From assembly GCA_048201975.1 (NCBI GenBank), contig DBFBGQ010000111.1:1-35238 (forward strand): a DNA stretch of 35,238 nt, written 5' to 3'. Shown here in pieces: positions 14,114 to 21,681 of this stretch. Position numbers and translations under genes: made by a program. This stretch comes from Egerieenecus sp048201975. GTDB taxonomy: Bacteria > Bacillota > Clostridia > Christensenellales > Aristaeellaceae. Below the pieces are notes generated by a model. It was not told the DNA's origin. It ran no database searches and was given only the letters and a program-made list of their open reading frames with translations. How positions within the stretch are numbered: the stretch's first letter is position 1; every line of letters begins with the position of its first letter.

Positions 14114-15934
14114 ATGAAAAGCAAGTGGAAACGTTTGCTATCGGTGACGCTGGTGGTCTGCCTGCTGTGCTTTGGCGTGCCGTGGGCCATGGGCGAGAAG
14201 ATAGGGACCGGTACGGATATTGGCACGGGAACGGATCTTTGCTCTCATGAACATTTGGAGCTGTGCAGCCGTATGGTTGGAAGCCGGTACACGGATATTG
14301 ACCAAGTGGGCCATACCGTTATTCACATTTATGAAAATTACAATAAGTGCCTGGACTGCGGCGCGGAGTTCGTCATCGGCCAGGAAGAGCGGCTGTTCCG
14401 TCGTGAGTCGCACATTTTCGGCAGTGAAGGCGTTTGCTGGTGCGGATATGTGAACACCTGTTCCCATGAGCGCTGCACTACGATATACAATTTTGTTGGC
14501 CCGGTTACGGTGGAAAGTTATGACGAAAACAGCCATACTATTTCTGGCCTGGCCACCGTAATTTATTACTGCGAAGATTGCCGCATGTATTTCCATGAAG
14601 ATGCCCCAGAAGAAGTGCGGATAACAGAAGCGCATGATTTTTACAACAATGACGTATGTTCGCGGTGCGGGTATACAACCGCTTGTCCCCATACCAACGT
14701 GGTCGAGGATGCCTGGTACTATCTGGACATCGACATTACGAGCCAGGGCGCGGCGGGGCATTTGCTGAACGGCACGTATCAGATTGAATATCTGTGCAAG
14801 GATTGCGGAAAATACTTTATGGGAGAGATTCTGAACGCAGAGGAGCAGCTGGAGCCCCATGCGTTCTATGATGGCATATGCTATGATTGCGGCTATCAGT
14901 GCCCCCATGAGCAGATCAACACCACTGTCCTGAAGCGGGAAAACGCGGAATACAGCCAGATTACTGCGGAGGGACACTGGGTTACCTGCCAGGAGGAAGT
15001 GGAAAACGTCTGCGCCGAGTGCGGCCGGACCCGCGTGACCACTCAGGATGTCAACCGGCAGGAGCCGCATCAGCTGGTGGACGGCAAGTGCGTGCTCTGC
15101 GGCTATGAAGCGCCGCAACCCACCAGCACGCCTGTGCCGACCGCTGAACCTACTGCAGAACCTACGGCGGAGCCCACGGCCGAGCCCACGGCCGAGCCCA
15201 CGGCAGAACCTACTGCCGAGCCCACGACCGAGCCCACCGCGGAGCCCACGGCAGAGCCCACGGCCGACCCTGGAGATGAATCTGCGCCGCCCACTCTTGT
15301 GGTTCCCCCTTCCCCTACGCCTGAAGTGACGCAGGACACGGAGGAGGAGACCAACAGCCGTCCCGTGGCAACGGCTGTGCCCACTGCTACCGCCACACCT
15401 GCTTTTGTGGAGACCCCCGTGGATGAAGAAGTGCACGGTGTGAAGGTAGAGCAAGCCCTTCCCATGGCGGATGCGCTGCTGACGGTGGCGGAATCCATTG
15501 TGGTGGAAAGCGAAACGACCCAGGTGCAGATCGTGAACTTTGATAAGCTCCTGACCACGGAGGAAACGGCGGCGGTAACGAATATGAAGCCGCAGGAGCA
15601 GATCCTGACCTTCCTGGCGGTGCTGGGGCTGGAAACGAAGGAAAGCGAAGCGCTGACCAAGGCCAAGGAGAACATGTCCACGGAAGCGGCGGCGGTGCAG
15701 GAGCAGATCAAGCAGCGCATCGACGCCATGGACGAAGCGGACCGCGCGGCGTTTGAGGAAACGCTGGCGGCGTACTTCCCCACGGAGACGGTGGAAGTGG
15801 ACGGCGTGGAATACGTATGGTTCACCATTGAGCTGGAGGTACGGGACGGGGATACCGTGCGCGTGGAGCGCTACGGCTTCCGTCAAGATGAGGACGGCCA
15901 GTGGATCTTCGCCAAGCTGGAGGTTGCTGCGTAA
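14114..15934 (+). CDS. Secreted protein with four Cys/His repeats and a Pro-Thr-Ala-Glu stalk
   Basis: A 606-residue protein of unknown function. A signal peptide (about 1-28, cleavage likely after WAMG) is followed by four divergent repeats at 43-115, 116-190, 191-262 and 263-331. Each has the order C-x-H, then a His near +24, C-x-x-C near +37, a His near +58 and a final C-x(1-2)-C-G-Y. Examples are Cys191/His193, His216, Cys228/231, His249, Cys256/259. Spacing is 72-75 residues. Residues 342-386 are a TAEP-type repeat, likely an extended stalk. The C-terminal domain (about 440-606) is helical, then beta. The repeats look metal-binding, which is inference. The 5' half is clearly poorer in GC (about 40-50 %) than the 3' half (about 65 %). 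No sortase or other anchor motif is seen. Confidence 0.75.
   Translation: MKSKWKRLLSVTLVVCLLCFGVPWAMGEKIGTGTDIGTGTDLCSHEHLELCSRMVGSRYTDIDQVGHTVIHIYENYNKCLDCGAEFVIGQEERLFRRESHIFGSEGVCWCGYVNTCSHERCTTIYNFVGPVTVESYDENSHTISGLATVIYYCEDCRMYFHEDAPEEVRITEAHDFYNNDVCSRCGYTTACPHTNVVEDAWYYLDIDITSQGAAGHLLNGTYQIEYLCKDCGKYFMGEILNAEEQLEPHAFYDGICYDCGYQCPHEQINTTVLKRENAEYSQITAEGHWVTCQEEVENVCAECGRTRVTTQDVNRQEPHQLVDGKCVLCGYEAPQPTSTPVPTAEPTAEPTAEPTAEPTAEPTAEPTAEPTTEPTAEPTAEPTADPGDESAPPTLVVPPSPTPEVTQDTEEETNSRPVATAVPTATATPAFVETPVDEEVHGVKVEQALPMADALLTVAESIVVESETTQVQIVNFDKLLTTEETAAVTNMKPQEQILTFLAVLGLETKESEALTKAKENMSTEAAAVQEQIKQRIDAMDEADRAAFEETLAAYFPTETVEVDGVEYVWFTIELEVRDGDTVRVERYGFRQDEDGQWIFAKLEVAA
15141..15268 (+). 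repeat. 12-bp coding minisatellite (TAEP repeat)
   Basis: About eleven 12-bp units of the type ACGGCNGARCCN, with one unit encoding TTEP and the last TADP. They form the Pro-rich stalk of the secreted protein. Such tracts often vary in copy number by slippage; the in-frame unit length means copy changes would alter only stalk length. Confidence 0.9.
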
Positions 15935-15968
15935 AGCGGCGCGCCTCGAACATTTCCCGACATACAAC

Positions 15969-15995
15969 CCGGGCCGTCCGCGATGGGCGGCCCGG
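15969..15995 (+). terminator. GC-rich hairpin after the Cys/His-repeat gene
   Basis: CCGGGCCG (15969-15976) pairs with CGGCCCGG (15988-15995). The following bases are ATTTG, so the T-tract is weak. It may act together with the next hairpin. Confidence 0.5.
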
Positions 15996-16005
15996 ATTTG
16001 CAGAA

Positions 16006-16036
16006 AGCTCATGCCCTGCCAGGCGTGGGCTTTTTT
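16006..16036 (+). terminator. Rho-independent terminator
   Basis: AGCTCATGC (16006-16014) pairs with GCGTGGGCT (16023-16031) with two G-U pairs, followed by TTTTT. It shares the stretch GGCTTTTTTGCATG with the terminator at 21628-21655. Confidence 0.75.
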
Positions 16037-16093
16037 GCATGGCTGCAAAAAGCCACGCTTTTTATCCCAAACATGTAAAAACGCAACGTTTTT
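16037..16093. repeat. Two further hairpins after the terminator
   Basis: 16037-16044 pairs with 16051-16058 (8 bp, one A-C mismatch) and is followed by five T. Then 16077-16083 pairs with 16087-16093 (AAAAACG/CGTTTTT, loop CAA). With the two hairpins to the left this makes four in 125 bases, more than one terminator needs. I see no gene here. Confidence 0.6.
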
Positions 16094-16155
16094 GGGTTTC
16101 ATTGCAGGGATTGGACTGCCTTCACCGTTGCCTTTAATAAAAGGGAGGAATTACC

Positions 16156-17118
16156 ATGAGGAAAAAGTCGCTGCAAAATCAATCAACGTTGCGCTTAAGG
16201 CGCGTGTTTCCCGCTCAAGACCGACAGCATGGCAAACGGTTCCGTTGTCTGGCATGGTGGATGCTCACGGTGCTGCTTGTGTGCGGAAGCGTGGCCGGCT
16301 TCGCCGAAACACAGCTGGACCAGATCTATCAGTATGTGGAAGAACAGCTTGGCTATACCCAGGAGGAACTGACGCTGAACCAAACGGCGGAAACCGAGGA
16401 AGGCGGACTTGTGTTCAGCCTGAAGCTCAAAGAAGCCGACCCGGCCACCAACGGATTGGTCATTGGCGAGCTGGATGCCCAAGGCAACCTCATTCGCCTG
16501 GAAGGCCCACAGGGAATCGATCTATTTACCCAATACCTGAATGATTGGCAAGAAAATCGTTTTCATTATGATACCCTGTATGATCTTGTGCAGCGGTGGC
16601 GCCCCATCGTGGACGCGCTGTCCCCGGAGGAGCTGGTGGAATTTGATCACCTGAAGCATATCCGTACCATCGAAGCGTTTGTTCATCACGATTTTCGTCT
16701 ACCAGGGGCGGAGCACATCGCCTATGAGGATGCGGTGACCTATGCGCAGGAGGCGCTGCTCCAGCTTCCCGGCTGGACGCAGGAGAAGGTGGACCTGATG
16801 CGTATCAGTACGGAAGCCTTCCATGTGCCGCTGGGCATGGAACAACCCGTCTATCAATTTGTATTCGAACTTGCAAGCTCCGTGGAGAGGATGAAGGCCG
16901 TGCGCAGTGACGGTCCCTATACCTTTGATCAGGATGCATGGGTTGCCAAGGAGGATGCGGTGTTTGGAGACAATCCCCCCATCCGAGTCAGCGTGCGCAT
17001 CGATGCTCAGACCGGCGCGGTGGTGGGCACCATTCTGGTAGAATTTGCGCCGACCTCCACCTATGATGAATCCTGTTTTTTCCTTTGGGACCCCTACAAG
17101 GAAACGGTGGGGCCGTAA
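16156..17118 (+). CDS. Secreted or membrane-anchored protein, possibly PepSY-like
   Basis: A 320-residue protein I do not recognise. A basic N-terminus precedes one hydrophobic segment (about 32-50, ending VAGFAET), which is either a signal peptide with a long n-region or a membrane anchor. Two stretches have the look of PepSY-type domains, a short helix followed by beta strands: LDQIYQYVEEQLGY with VFSLKL and IGELDAQGNLI, and later YAQEALLQLPGW with YQFVFEL and SVRIDAQTGAVVG. The similarity is by pattern only. The ribosome site GGGAGG precedes the ATG. It lies between two other secreted-protein genes and 39 bases before the next, which suggests co-transcription with that gene. Confidence 0.6.
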   Translation: MRKKSLQNQSTLRLRRVFPAQDRQHGKRFRCLAWWMLTVLLVCGSVAGFAETQLDQIYQYVEEQLGYTQEELTLNQTAETEEGGLVFSLKLKEADPATNGLVIGELDAQGNLIRLEGPQGIDLFTQYLNDWQENRFHYDTLYDLVQRWRPIVDALSPEELVEFDHLKHIRTIEAFVHHDFRLPGAEHIAYEDAVTYAQEALLQLPGWTQEKVDLMRISTEAFHVPLGMEQPVYQFVFELASSVERMKAVRSDGPYTFDQDAWVAKEDAVFGDNPPIRVSVRIDAQTGAVVGTILVEFAPTSTYDESCFFLWDPYKETVGP

Positions 17119-17157
17119 AGTATTTTCTGCTGTAGGAAGGGAAGGAGGCGTTTTTTC

Positions 17158-19251
17158 GTGAAAAAGCCCTGGATTGCCTGTTTCTGTGCCCTGGTGCTGG
17201 CCTTGTGCGCCCTGTGCAGCGCTCTGGGAGAGACGTACCCCGCCCGGAACATCTTTTTTGATGAGCAGAGCATCAGTTACGTGGCTGCATCAGGTGGAAA
17301 ACTGTACGCGCTGCTTGATAGCAGCCTGGTGCGCATGGAGCCGGACGGATCGCTTGTCTCCCTGGGACCGATTGCAGCGGAAGGCTGGATCAGCGCCCTT
17401 GCCGCCCATGGCGAAACCTTCTATGCCCTGGACCAAGCGGAGGACGGCTGGCGCATGCTGTGCCTGCCGGTCACCGGCGACGGGCTGGATACTGCTTCCG
17501 TGCTGCCATTGGCGCTGCCCGAAGGCGCGTGGGTCAGCCAGGTTCGGGCAGACGAAGGCACGCTGTGGCTGCTGTGTTCCGCAGGGGCGGAGCAGCAGCT
17601 GTTTGCCTGGCCGTTGGATGGAGGCGCGGAGCACAGTTGGACGGTAAAAAATGTGCAGGACTTCGACCTGCTGGGGGACGGCCGGGTGATGCTGCTGCGT
17701 CAGGAGCAAAGCATGACCGGGAGAACCTATTCCCTTTACGCCTTTGATCCGGCCACCGGCCAGGAGACGGCCTGGGCAACCTGGGAGGAAGCGTCAGGCA
17801 ACCGCCTGGCCTATGACGCGGCCAAGCGGATCGCTTATCTGTTTGGGCGGGAATCCATCTATACTGTGCAGGAGCAGGGCGCGCCCGCTTATCTGGACGG
17901 CTTCCTGGCGGGGGATGTGGTGTCCGTGGCGCTGCTGGAGAACGGCGCGGCCCTGGTGGTGGACAATATGTTGACCGTGCGGGATTTCACCCAGGAATCC
18001 GCCCAGCGGCTGCGCGTGATGTGCGACCATGGCCGGGGAGAGGAATACCGCTCCTTTGTGGAGGCGAACCCGCAGATCGACCTGCAATTCGTCAGCCCCA
18101 CCTTGGACAGCTGCGAGGAGCAGTTCACCCAGGATATGCTGCTGAAGGATGCCCATGCGGACGTATATATTCTGGAGGACCTGTCCGTATTGACCGCCAT
18201 CAAGGAAAAAGGGTATTTTGTAGATATGGGGCAAAACGCCGATCTCGCCGCGCTGGCGGAGCAAATGTACCCGGCGTTTCAGTCGCTCTTCTGCGAAGGC
18301 GAGGCCGTGGCAGCCTTCCCCAAGGACGTGTTTCTGGAGGTTCTGTGCTATCACAAGCCCACCTTTGAGGCTCTGGGCATGGAACCGCCCGTCACGTATG
18401 AGGAGTACTTCCGCTTTTGCCTGAACTGGCTACAGGAGCTGGGAGAAGCTTATCCCGATGTGGCGCTGCATCCCTTTGCGAATGGCCTGGATCTGGAAAC
18501 GCTGCTGATACGGTACGCCAACGAGCAGATGCGCCAGGGGCAGGAGCCCACTTTTGCCACCCCGGAAATGGCCGAGCTGGTGGAACTGTATTTTGCGCTG
18601 GTGAAGGCCGATGCCCAGGCCGATACGTCTCGATACGCCACCACCGCGTTGTATAATAGCTATACCCTGCCTCTTTGGGGAGAGGAGGACGCCTATGGTT
18701 ACCTGCCCTTATCCTTTGGCGGGAATGCTACCCTCGCCCCAGCCCAGGGGGATGTGAGCTATTTTGTGGTCAACCCCTACGGACAAAATCAGCAAGCCGC
18801 CATGCAATTTGTTGCGTCCTACAATGATAAGCGCGTGGAGGTGGGACAGGCGCTGCTGTATACCTCCATGGATCAACCCATTGAGCGGGCGTTTTACGCC
18901 AGCGAATATGCCGCCATGGAGGAGGAACTGACTGCACTGGAGGATCGTCTGGCCAGTGCCGCCCCTGAAGAACAGCGGGATATGGAGGCGCTCATTGAAG
19001 AACAGAAGGCGCGCATGGCTACCTTTGCCCAGGAGGAACGATGGGCCGTCACCCAGGAAGCGCTGAAGACCTATCGGGAACTGTCGGATCTGATATGGCT
19101 GAATCCCTCCAACCCTGTGCCACAGCTGTGGGACGAAATGCCTGCCCTGGACGAGAACGCCTCCGCCCAGGCCATCCAATCCTTTTTGGAGACGCTGGAT
19201 CAGCGCTGGCGGATGATGCGACTGGAAAACGATGCGGGCCCGCAGATGTGA
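17158..19251 (+). CDS. Secreted beta-propeller and solute-binding-protein fusion
   Basis: A 697-residue protein with a signal peptide (1-24, LCSALGE; no standard lipobox). Residues about 30-285 show repeated strand patterns typical of a beta-propeller (GGKLYALLDSSLVRM; GETFYALDQAEDGW; DEGTLWLLCSAG; SLYAFDPATGQ; RIAYLFGRESIYTV). From about 295 the sequence follows extracellular solute-binding proteins: YRSFVEANPQIDLQF, LLKDAHADVYILE, GYFVDMG, AFPKDVFLEVLCYHKPTFEALGM. A helical insert lies near 585-630. No permease or ATPase gene is next to it. The domain reading is by pattern, so the fusion needs a structure prediction. The start is GTG 17158, with GGAAGGAGG 9 bases upstream. Confidence 0.65.
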   Translation: MKKPWIACFCALVLALCALCSALGETYPARNIFFDEQSISYVAASGGKLYALLDSSLVRMEPDGSLVSLGPIAAEGWISALAAHGETFYALDQAEDGWRMLCLPVTGDGLDTASVLPLALPEGAWVSQVRADEGTLWLLCSAGAEQQLFAWPLDGGAEHSWTVKNVQDFDLLGDGRVMLLRQEQSMTGRTYSLYAFDPATGQETAWATWEEASGNRLAYDAAKRIAYLFGRESIYTVQEQGAPAYLDGFLAGDVVSVALLENGAALVVDNMLTVRDFTQESAQRLRVMCDHGRGEEYRSFVEANPQIDLQFVSPTLDSCEEQFTQDMLLKDAHADVYILEDLSVLTAIKEKGYFVDMGQNADLAALAEQMYPAFQSLFCEGEAVAAFPKDVFLEVLCYHKPTFEALGMEPPVTYEEYFRFCLNWLQELGEAYPDVALHPFANGLDLETLLIRYANEQMRQGQEPTFATPEMAELVELYFALVKADAQADTSRYATTALYNSYTLPLWGEEDAYGYLPLSFGGNATLAPAQGDVSYFVVNPYGQNQQAAMQFVASYNDKRVEVGQALLYTSMDQPIERAFYASEYAAMEEELTALEDRLASAAPEEQRDMEALIEEQKARMATFAQEERWAVTQEALKTYRELSDLIWLNPSNPVPQLWDEMPALDENASAQAIQSFLETLDQRWRMMRLENDAGPQM

Positions 19252-19313
19252 ACCCCGTTGCGGTGGCAGGAACGCCCTGAACAACCTGGCATATTTCGCC
19301 CGGCAGCGGTTGG

Positions 19314-20573
19314 TTAGCGGTTTGCAGCCAGGTATGCCTCGGCCATGTGCACCGCCGTTGCGCCGTCGGCCACGGCGGTGACCACCTGCCGGAGCGGTTT
19401 GGCGCGCAGATCTCCCACGGCGTACACGCCGGGGATGCGGGTTTCGGTGGTTTCCCCCGCGGGGATGTAACCGCCCGGATCCAGCTCCAGCTGCTGCGCC
19501 GCCAGCTCCGTGGCGGGCTTTCTGCCAATGCTCACGAACAGGCCGTCGGCGGCGATCTCCGTTTCCTCGCCGGTTTGCACATCCCGGATGCGGATGCCGG
19601 TAAGCCTGTCCCCCGCGAGCAGCTCCGTCACCACGCTGTTCCAGCGAATTTCCACGTTTTCCGCCCGCATCAGGGGATCGTGGTAGATTTTGGTTGCCCG
19701 CAGGGTATCCCGGCGGTGGATCAGGATGACCTTCTTTGCCACCCGGCTCAGCAGCAGCGCATCCGCGGCCGCCGAATTGCCGCCGCCCACCACCGCCACG
19801 GTCTTTCCCCTGTAGAACATGCCGTCACAGGCCGCGCAGTAGGCCACGCCCCGGCCGACCAGCTCCCTCTCCCGGGGAATGCCCAGCTCCCGGGGATTGG
19901 CGCCCATGGCCAGCGCCACGGTTTTTCCGCGGAAGATCCCCTCGCTGGTTTCCACCGCCTTGGGCTGCGCGGTCAGGTCCAGCCGGCAAACCTCCGCCGT
20001 TCGGGTCTGCGCGCCGAAGCGCTCTGCCTGCTTCTGCATCTGCGCCGCCAGCTCGAAGCCGCCGATGCCCTCCGCAAAGCCCGGATAGTTGTCGATTTGA
20101 TGGGTCAGCGCCATCTGGCCTCCTGCGGAAAGCCGCTCGATTACCAGCGTCGCAAGCCCCGCCCTGGCGGCATACAGCGCCGCCGTGTACCCGGCGGGGC
20201 CGCCGCCAATCACAATCATGTCGAATACGCGATCTTCCGCCGCCTGCTGCCGCTGGGGCAGAAGCCCGGCCAGAAAGTCCTGGAGCTCCGCCTTGGACTC
20301 CGGCGCCACAAGCTCCGCCACGGGCTTGCCGTCCGCATACAGCCGCAGGGTGGGAATCAGCTCCACGTTCAGCGCCTCCCAGAGGGCGTCGTCCTGGTCC
20401 ATGTCAAACTTGACGGCTTCCAGGCTTCCAGCGTGCTCCGCGGCGATCTGCGCATAGGCCGGATCAATTTTCCGGCAGTGCGGGCACCAGGGCGCCCAGA
20501 AATCCACCAGCACCGTTCTTTTGCTCTCGATCAGGCGCTGCAATTGCTCTGCGTTGATGTTTCTGGCTGCCAT
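19314..20573 (-). CDS. Thioredoxin/thioredoxin-reductase fusion
   Basis: A 419-residue protein with a thioredoxin domain (1-105) followed by a low-Mr thioredoxin reductase (about 115-419). The thioredoxin site is WCPHC (Cys30, Cys33), not the usual WCGPC. The reductase has the FAD motif GGGPAG (123-128), the redox pair CAAC-D (246-249), the NADPH motif GGGNSA (263-268) and the FAD ending GVYAVGD (382-388). Electrons would pass from NADPH through FAD and the CAAC pair to the fused or a free thioredoxin. The order is the reverse of the known mycobacterial TrxR-Trx fusion. The ATG at 20573 follows AAGGAGC; the upstream part of the frame has no similarity to either domain. The gene is convergent with the 17158 gene and divergent from the ferredoxin gene. 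Confidence 0.92.
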   Translation of the reverse strand: MAARNINAEQLQRLIESKRTVLVDFWAPWCPHCRKIDPAYAQIAAEHAGSLEAVKFDMDQDDALWEALNVELIPTLRLYADGKPVAELVAPESKAELQDFLAGLLPQRQQAAEDRVFDMIVIGGGPAGYTAALYAARAGLATLVIERLSAGGQMALTHQIDNYPGFAEGIGGFELAAQMQKQAERFGAQTRTAEVCRLDLTAQPKAVETSEGIFRGKTVALAMGANPRELGIPRERELVGRGVAYCAACDGMFYRGKTVAVVGGGNSAAADALLLSRVAKKVILIHRRDTLRATKIYHDPLMRAENVEIRWNSVVTELLAGDRLTGIRIRDVQTGEETEIAADGLFVSIGRKPATELAAQQLELDPGGYIPAGETTETRIPGVYAVGDLRAKPLRQVVTAVADGATAVHMAEAYLAANR

Positions 20574-20613
20574 GGGATCAGCTCCTTTTGTTCGGTTTGA
20601 TGCTAGTGTACCC

Positions 20614-20646
20614 GGAAACGCGGTTTCCTTCCGTGATGAAATCACG
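20614..20646. promoter_or_regulatory. Two adjacent 6-3-6 dyads in a divergent intergenic region
   Basis: GGAAAC-GCG-GTTTCC (20614-20628) and CGTGAT-GAA-ATCACG (20632-20646) are perfect inverted repeats separated by three bases. They lie 41-73 bases upstream of the thioredoxin-fusion start, next to a minus-strand TACACT that could be its -10. They look like operator half-sites for dimeric regulators. No regulator gene is adjacent. Confidence 0.5.
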
Positions 20647-20788
20647 CGCCGCCGGCTGCTGGGAAAGGACATTGCGCTGCGCGTGCAGAAACTATCCCGT
20701 GCGGCCGCGGGTTTTCGGCGCGGAAGCAGGGCGTTTGCCGGACCCGCGCAAAAGCTGTGGAACGGGCCGAGGAAAGCGAGGATGGAAC

Positions 20789-21532
20789 ATGATTTTCTAT
20801 TTTTCGGGAACGGGGAATTCCGCGTGGGTGGCGCGGCGGCTGGCTGCGCTCACGGGGGATACGGCTCATGATATCGTCGCCCTGCGGGAAGCGCCGGATC
20901 TGCGGACGGCCCGGCAGGTGGGCTTCGTTTTTCCTATCTATGCCTGGGGCGCGCCGGAGGTTATGACCGGCTTTGCCAAATCGCTGGAGCGGACCGGGGC
21001 CTTTGCCTTCGGCGTATGCACCTGCGGCAGCGACGCGGGGTTGGCCATGAAGCGCTTTTCCCGTTGCTATCCCCTGGACAGCAGCTACAGCCTGGTCATG
21101 CCCAACAATTACATCATCGGTTCGGATACCGATGCGCAGGACGCGATTCTGCGCAAGCTGGCCGCCGCCCGGGAATCGCTGCGGCAAATGGCCGGGGAGA
21201 TATCCCGGCAGGAGCGGGTGGATCGCGTTCAGGAAGGCTCCCTGGCGTGGGTGAAGTCCTACATGGTCAATGCCGGCTTCAACAAGTGCGCCCGGAGCGC
21301 CAAGCCCTTCCTGGCCACGGAGAACTGCAACGGCTGCGGCCTGTGCGCGCAGGGCTGCCCGGCCTCCGCCATTTCCATGCAGGCGGGGAAACCCGTTTGG
21401 AACGCGCAGTGCTACCAGTGCATGCGCTGCATCAACGCCTGTCCCCGTGAGGCCATCCAGTACGGGAAGCAAACGGAGGGGCGCAGGCGATATACCATCG
21501 CCCCCTACCTGCCGCAGGAGGAGCGCCTTTGA
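20789..21532 (+). CDS. EFR1-type flavodoxin-ferredoxin protein
   Basis: A 247-residue protein of the EFR1 ferredoxin family. The N-terminal flavodoxin-like part begins MIFYFSGTGNSAWVA (FMN phosphate loop) and contains FVFPIYAWGAPEVM. The C-terminal part has two [4Fe-4S] clusters: Cys180-183-186-190 and Cys208-211-214-218, each followed by Pro. It probably carries electrons between ferredoxin-type clusters and flavin; partners are unknown. Starts other than 20789 do not give the flavodoxin N-terminus; the ribosome site is weak (AGGAT). It is transcribed away from the thioredoxin fusion, so both may share control in a redox context. Confidence 0.88.
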   Translation: MIFYFSGTGNSAWVARRLAALTGDTAHDIVALREAPDLRTARQVGFVFPIYAWGAPEVMTGFAKSLERTGAFAFGVCTCGSDAGLAMKRFSRCYPLDSSYSLVMPNNYIIGSDTDAQDAILRKLAAARESLRQMAGEISRQERVDRVQEGSLAWVKSYMVNAGFNKCARSAKPFLATENCNGCGLCAQGCPASAISMQAGKPVWNAQCYQCMRCINACPREAIQYGKQTEGRRRYTIAPYLPQEERL

Positions 21533-21557
21533 CGGACAGTCCGGCGGGAGAGAAAAG

Positions 21558-21583
21558 GCCCCATGCCGCATTGGGCGTGGGGC
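21558..21583 (+). other. Hairpin without T-tract, sister of the next terminator
   Basis: GCCCCATGCC (21558-21567) pairs with GGCGTGGGGC (21574-21583) with one G-U pair; CTCAGTCC follows, so it is not a standard terminator. Its core is nearly identical to the hairpin at 21628-21655. Confidence 0.65.
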
Positions 21584-21627
21584 TCAGTCCGTCGACAATT
21601 TTGCAAGATAGGGAAAAAACGCGCTGC

Positions 21628-21655
21628 CCATGCCGCATAGGGCATGGCTTTTTTG
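21628..21655 (+). terminator. Terminator between the converging ferredoxin and hom genes
   Basis: CCATGCC (21628-21634) pairs with GGCATGG (21641-21647), followed by C and six T. On the minus strand a larger stem (CGCGC/GCGCG enclosing this one) is followed by TTTTTT, so it may stop transcription from both sides. Confidence 0.75.
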
Positions 21656-21681
21656 CATGAGCTTTTCCGCGCGCCTGGGGA

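Noticed and set aside
15141..15268. Regular short repeats resembling a CRISPR array
   Set aside because: The 12-bp units are in frame, have no spacers and encode a TAEP stalk inside a secreted protein; there are no cas genes.
19252..19313. Terminator between the converging genes
   Set aside because: Only a 5-6-bp stem with a long loop (CAACC/GGTTG) and no T-tract on either strand.
20581..20788. Longer N-termini for the thioredoxin fusion and for the ferredoxin protein
   Set aside because: Both frames continue open into the intergenic region, but the extensions lack similarity, ribosome sites and start context, and they would overlap each other on opposite strands.
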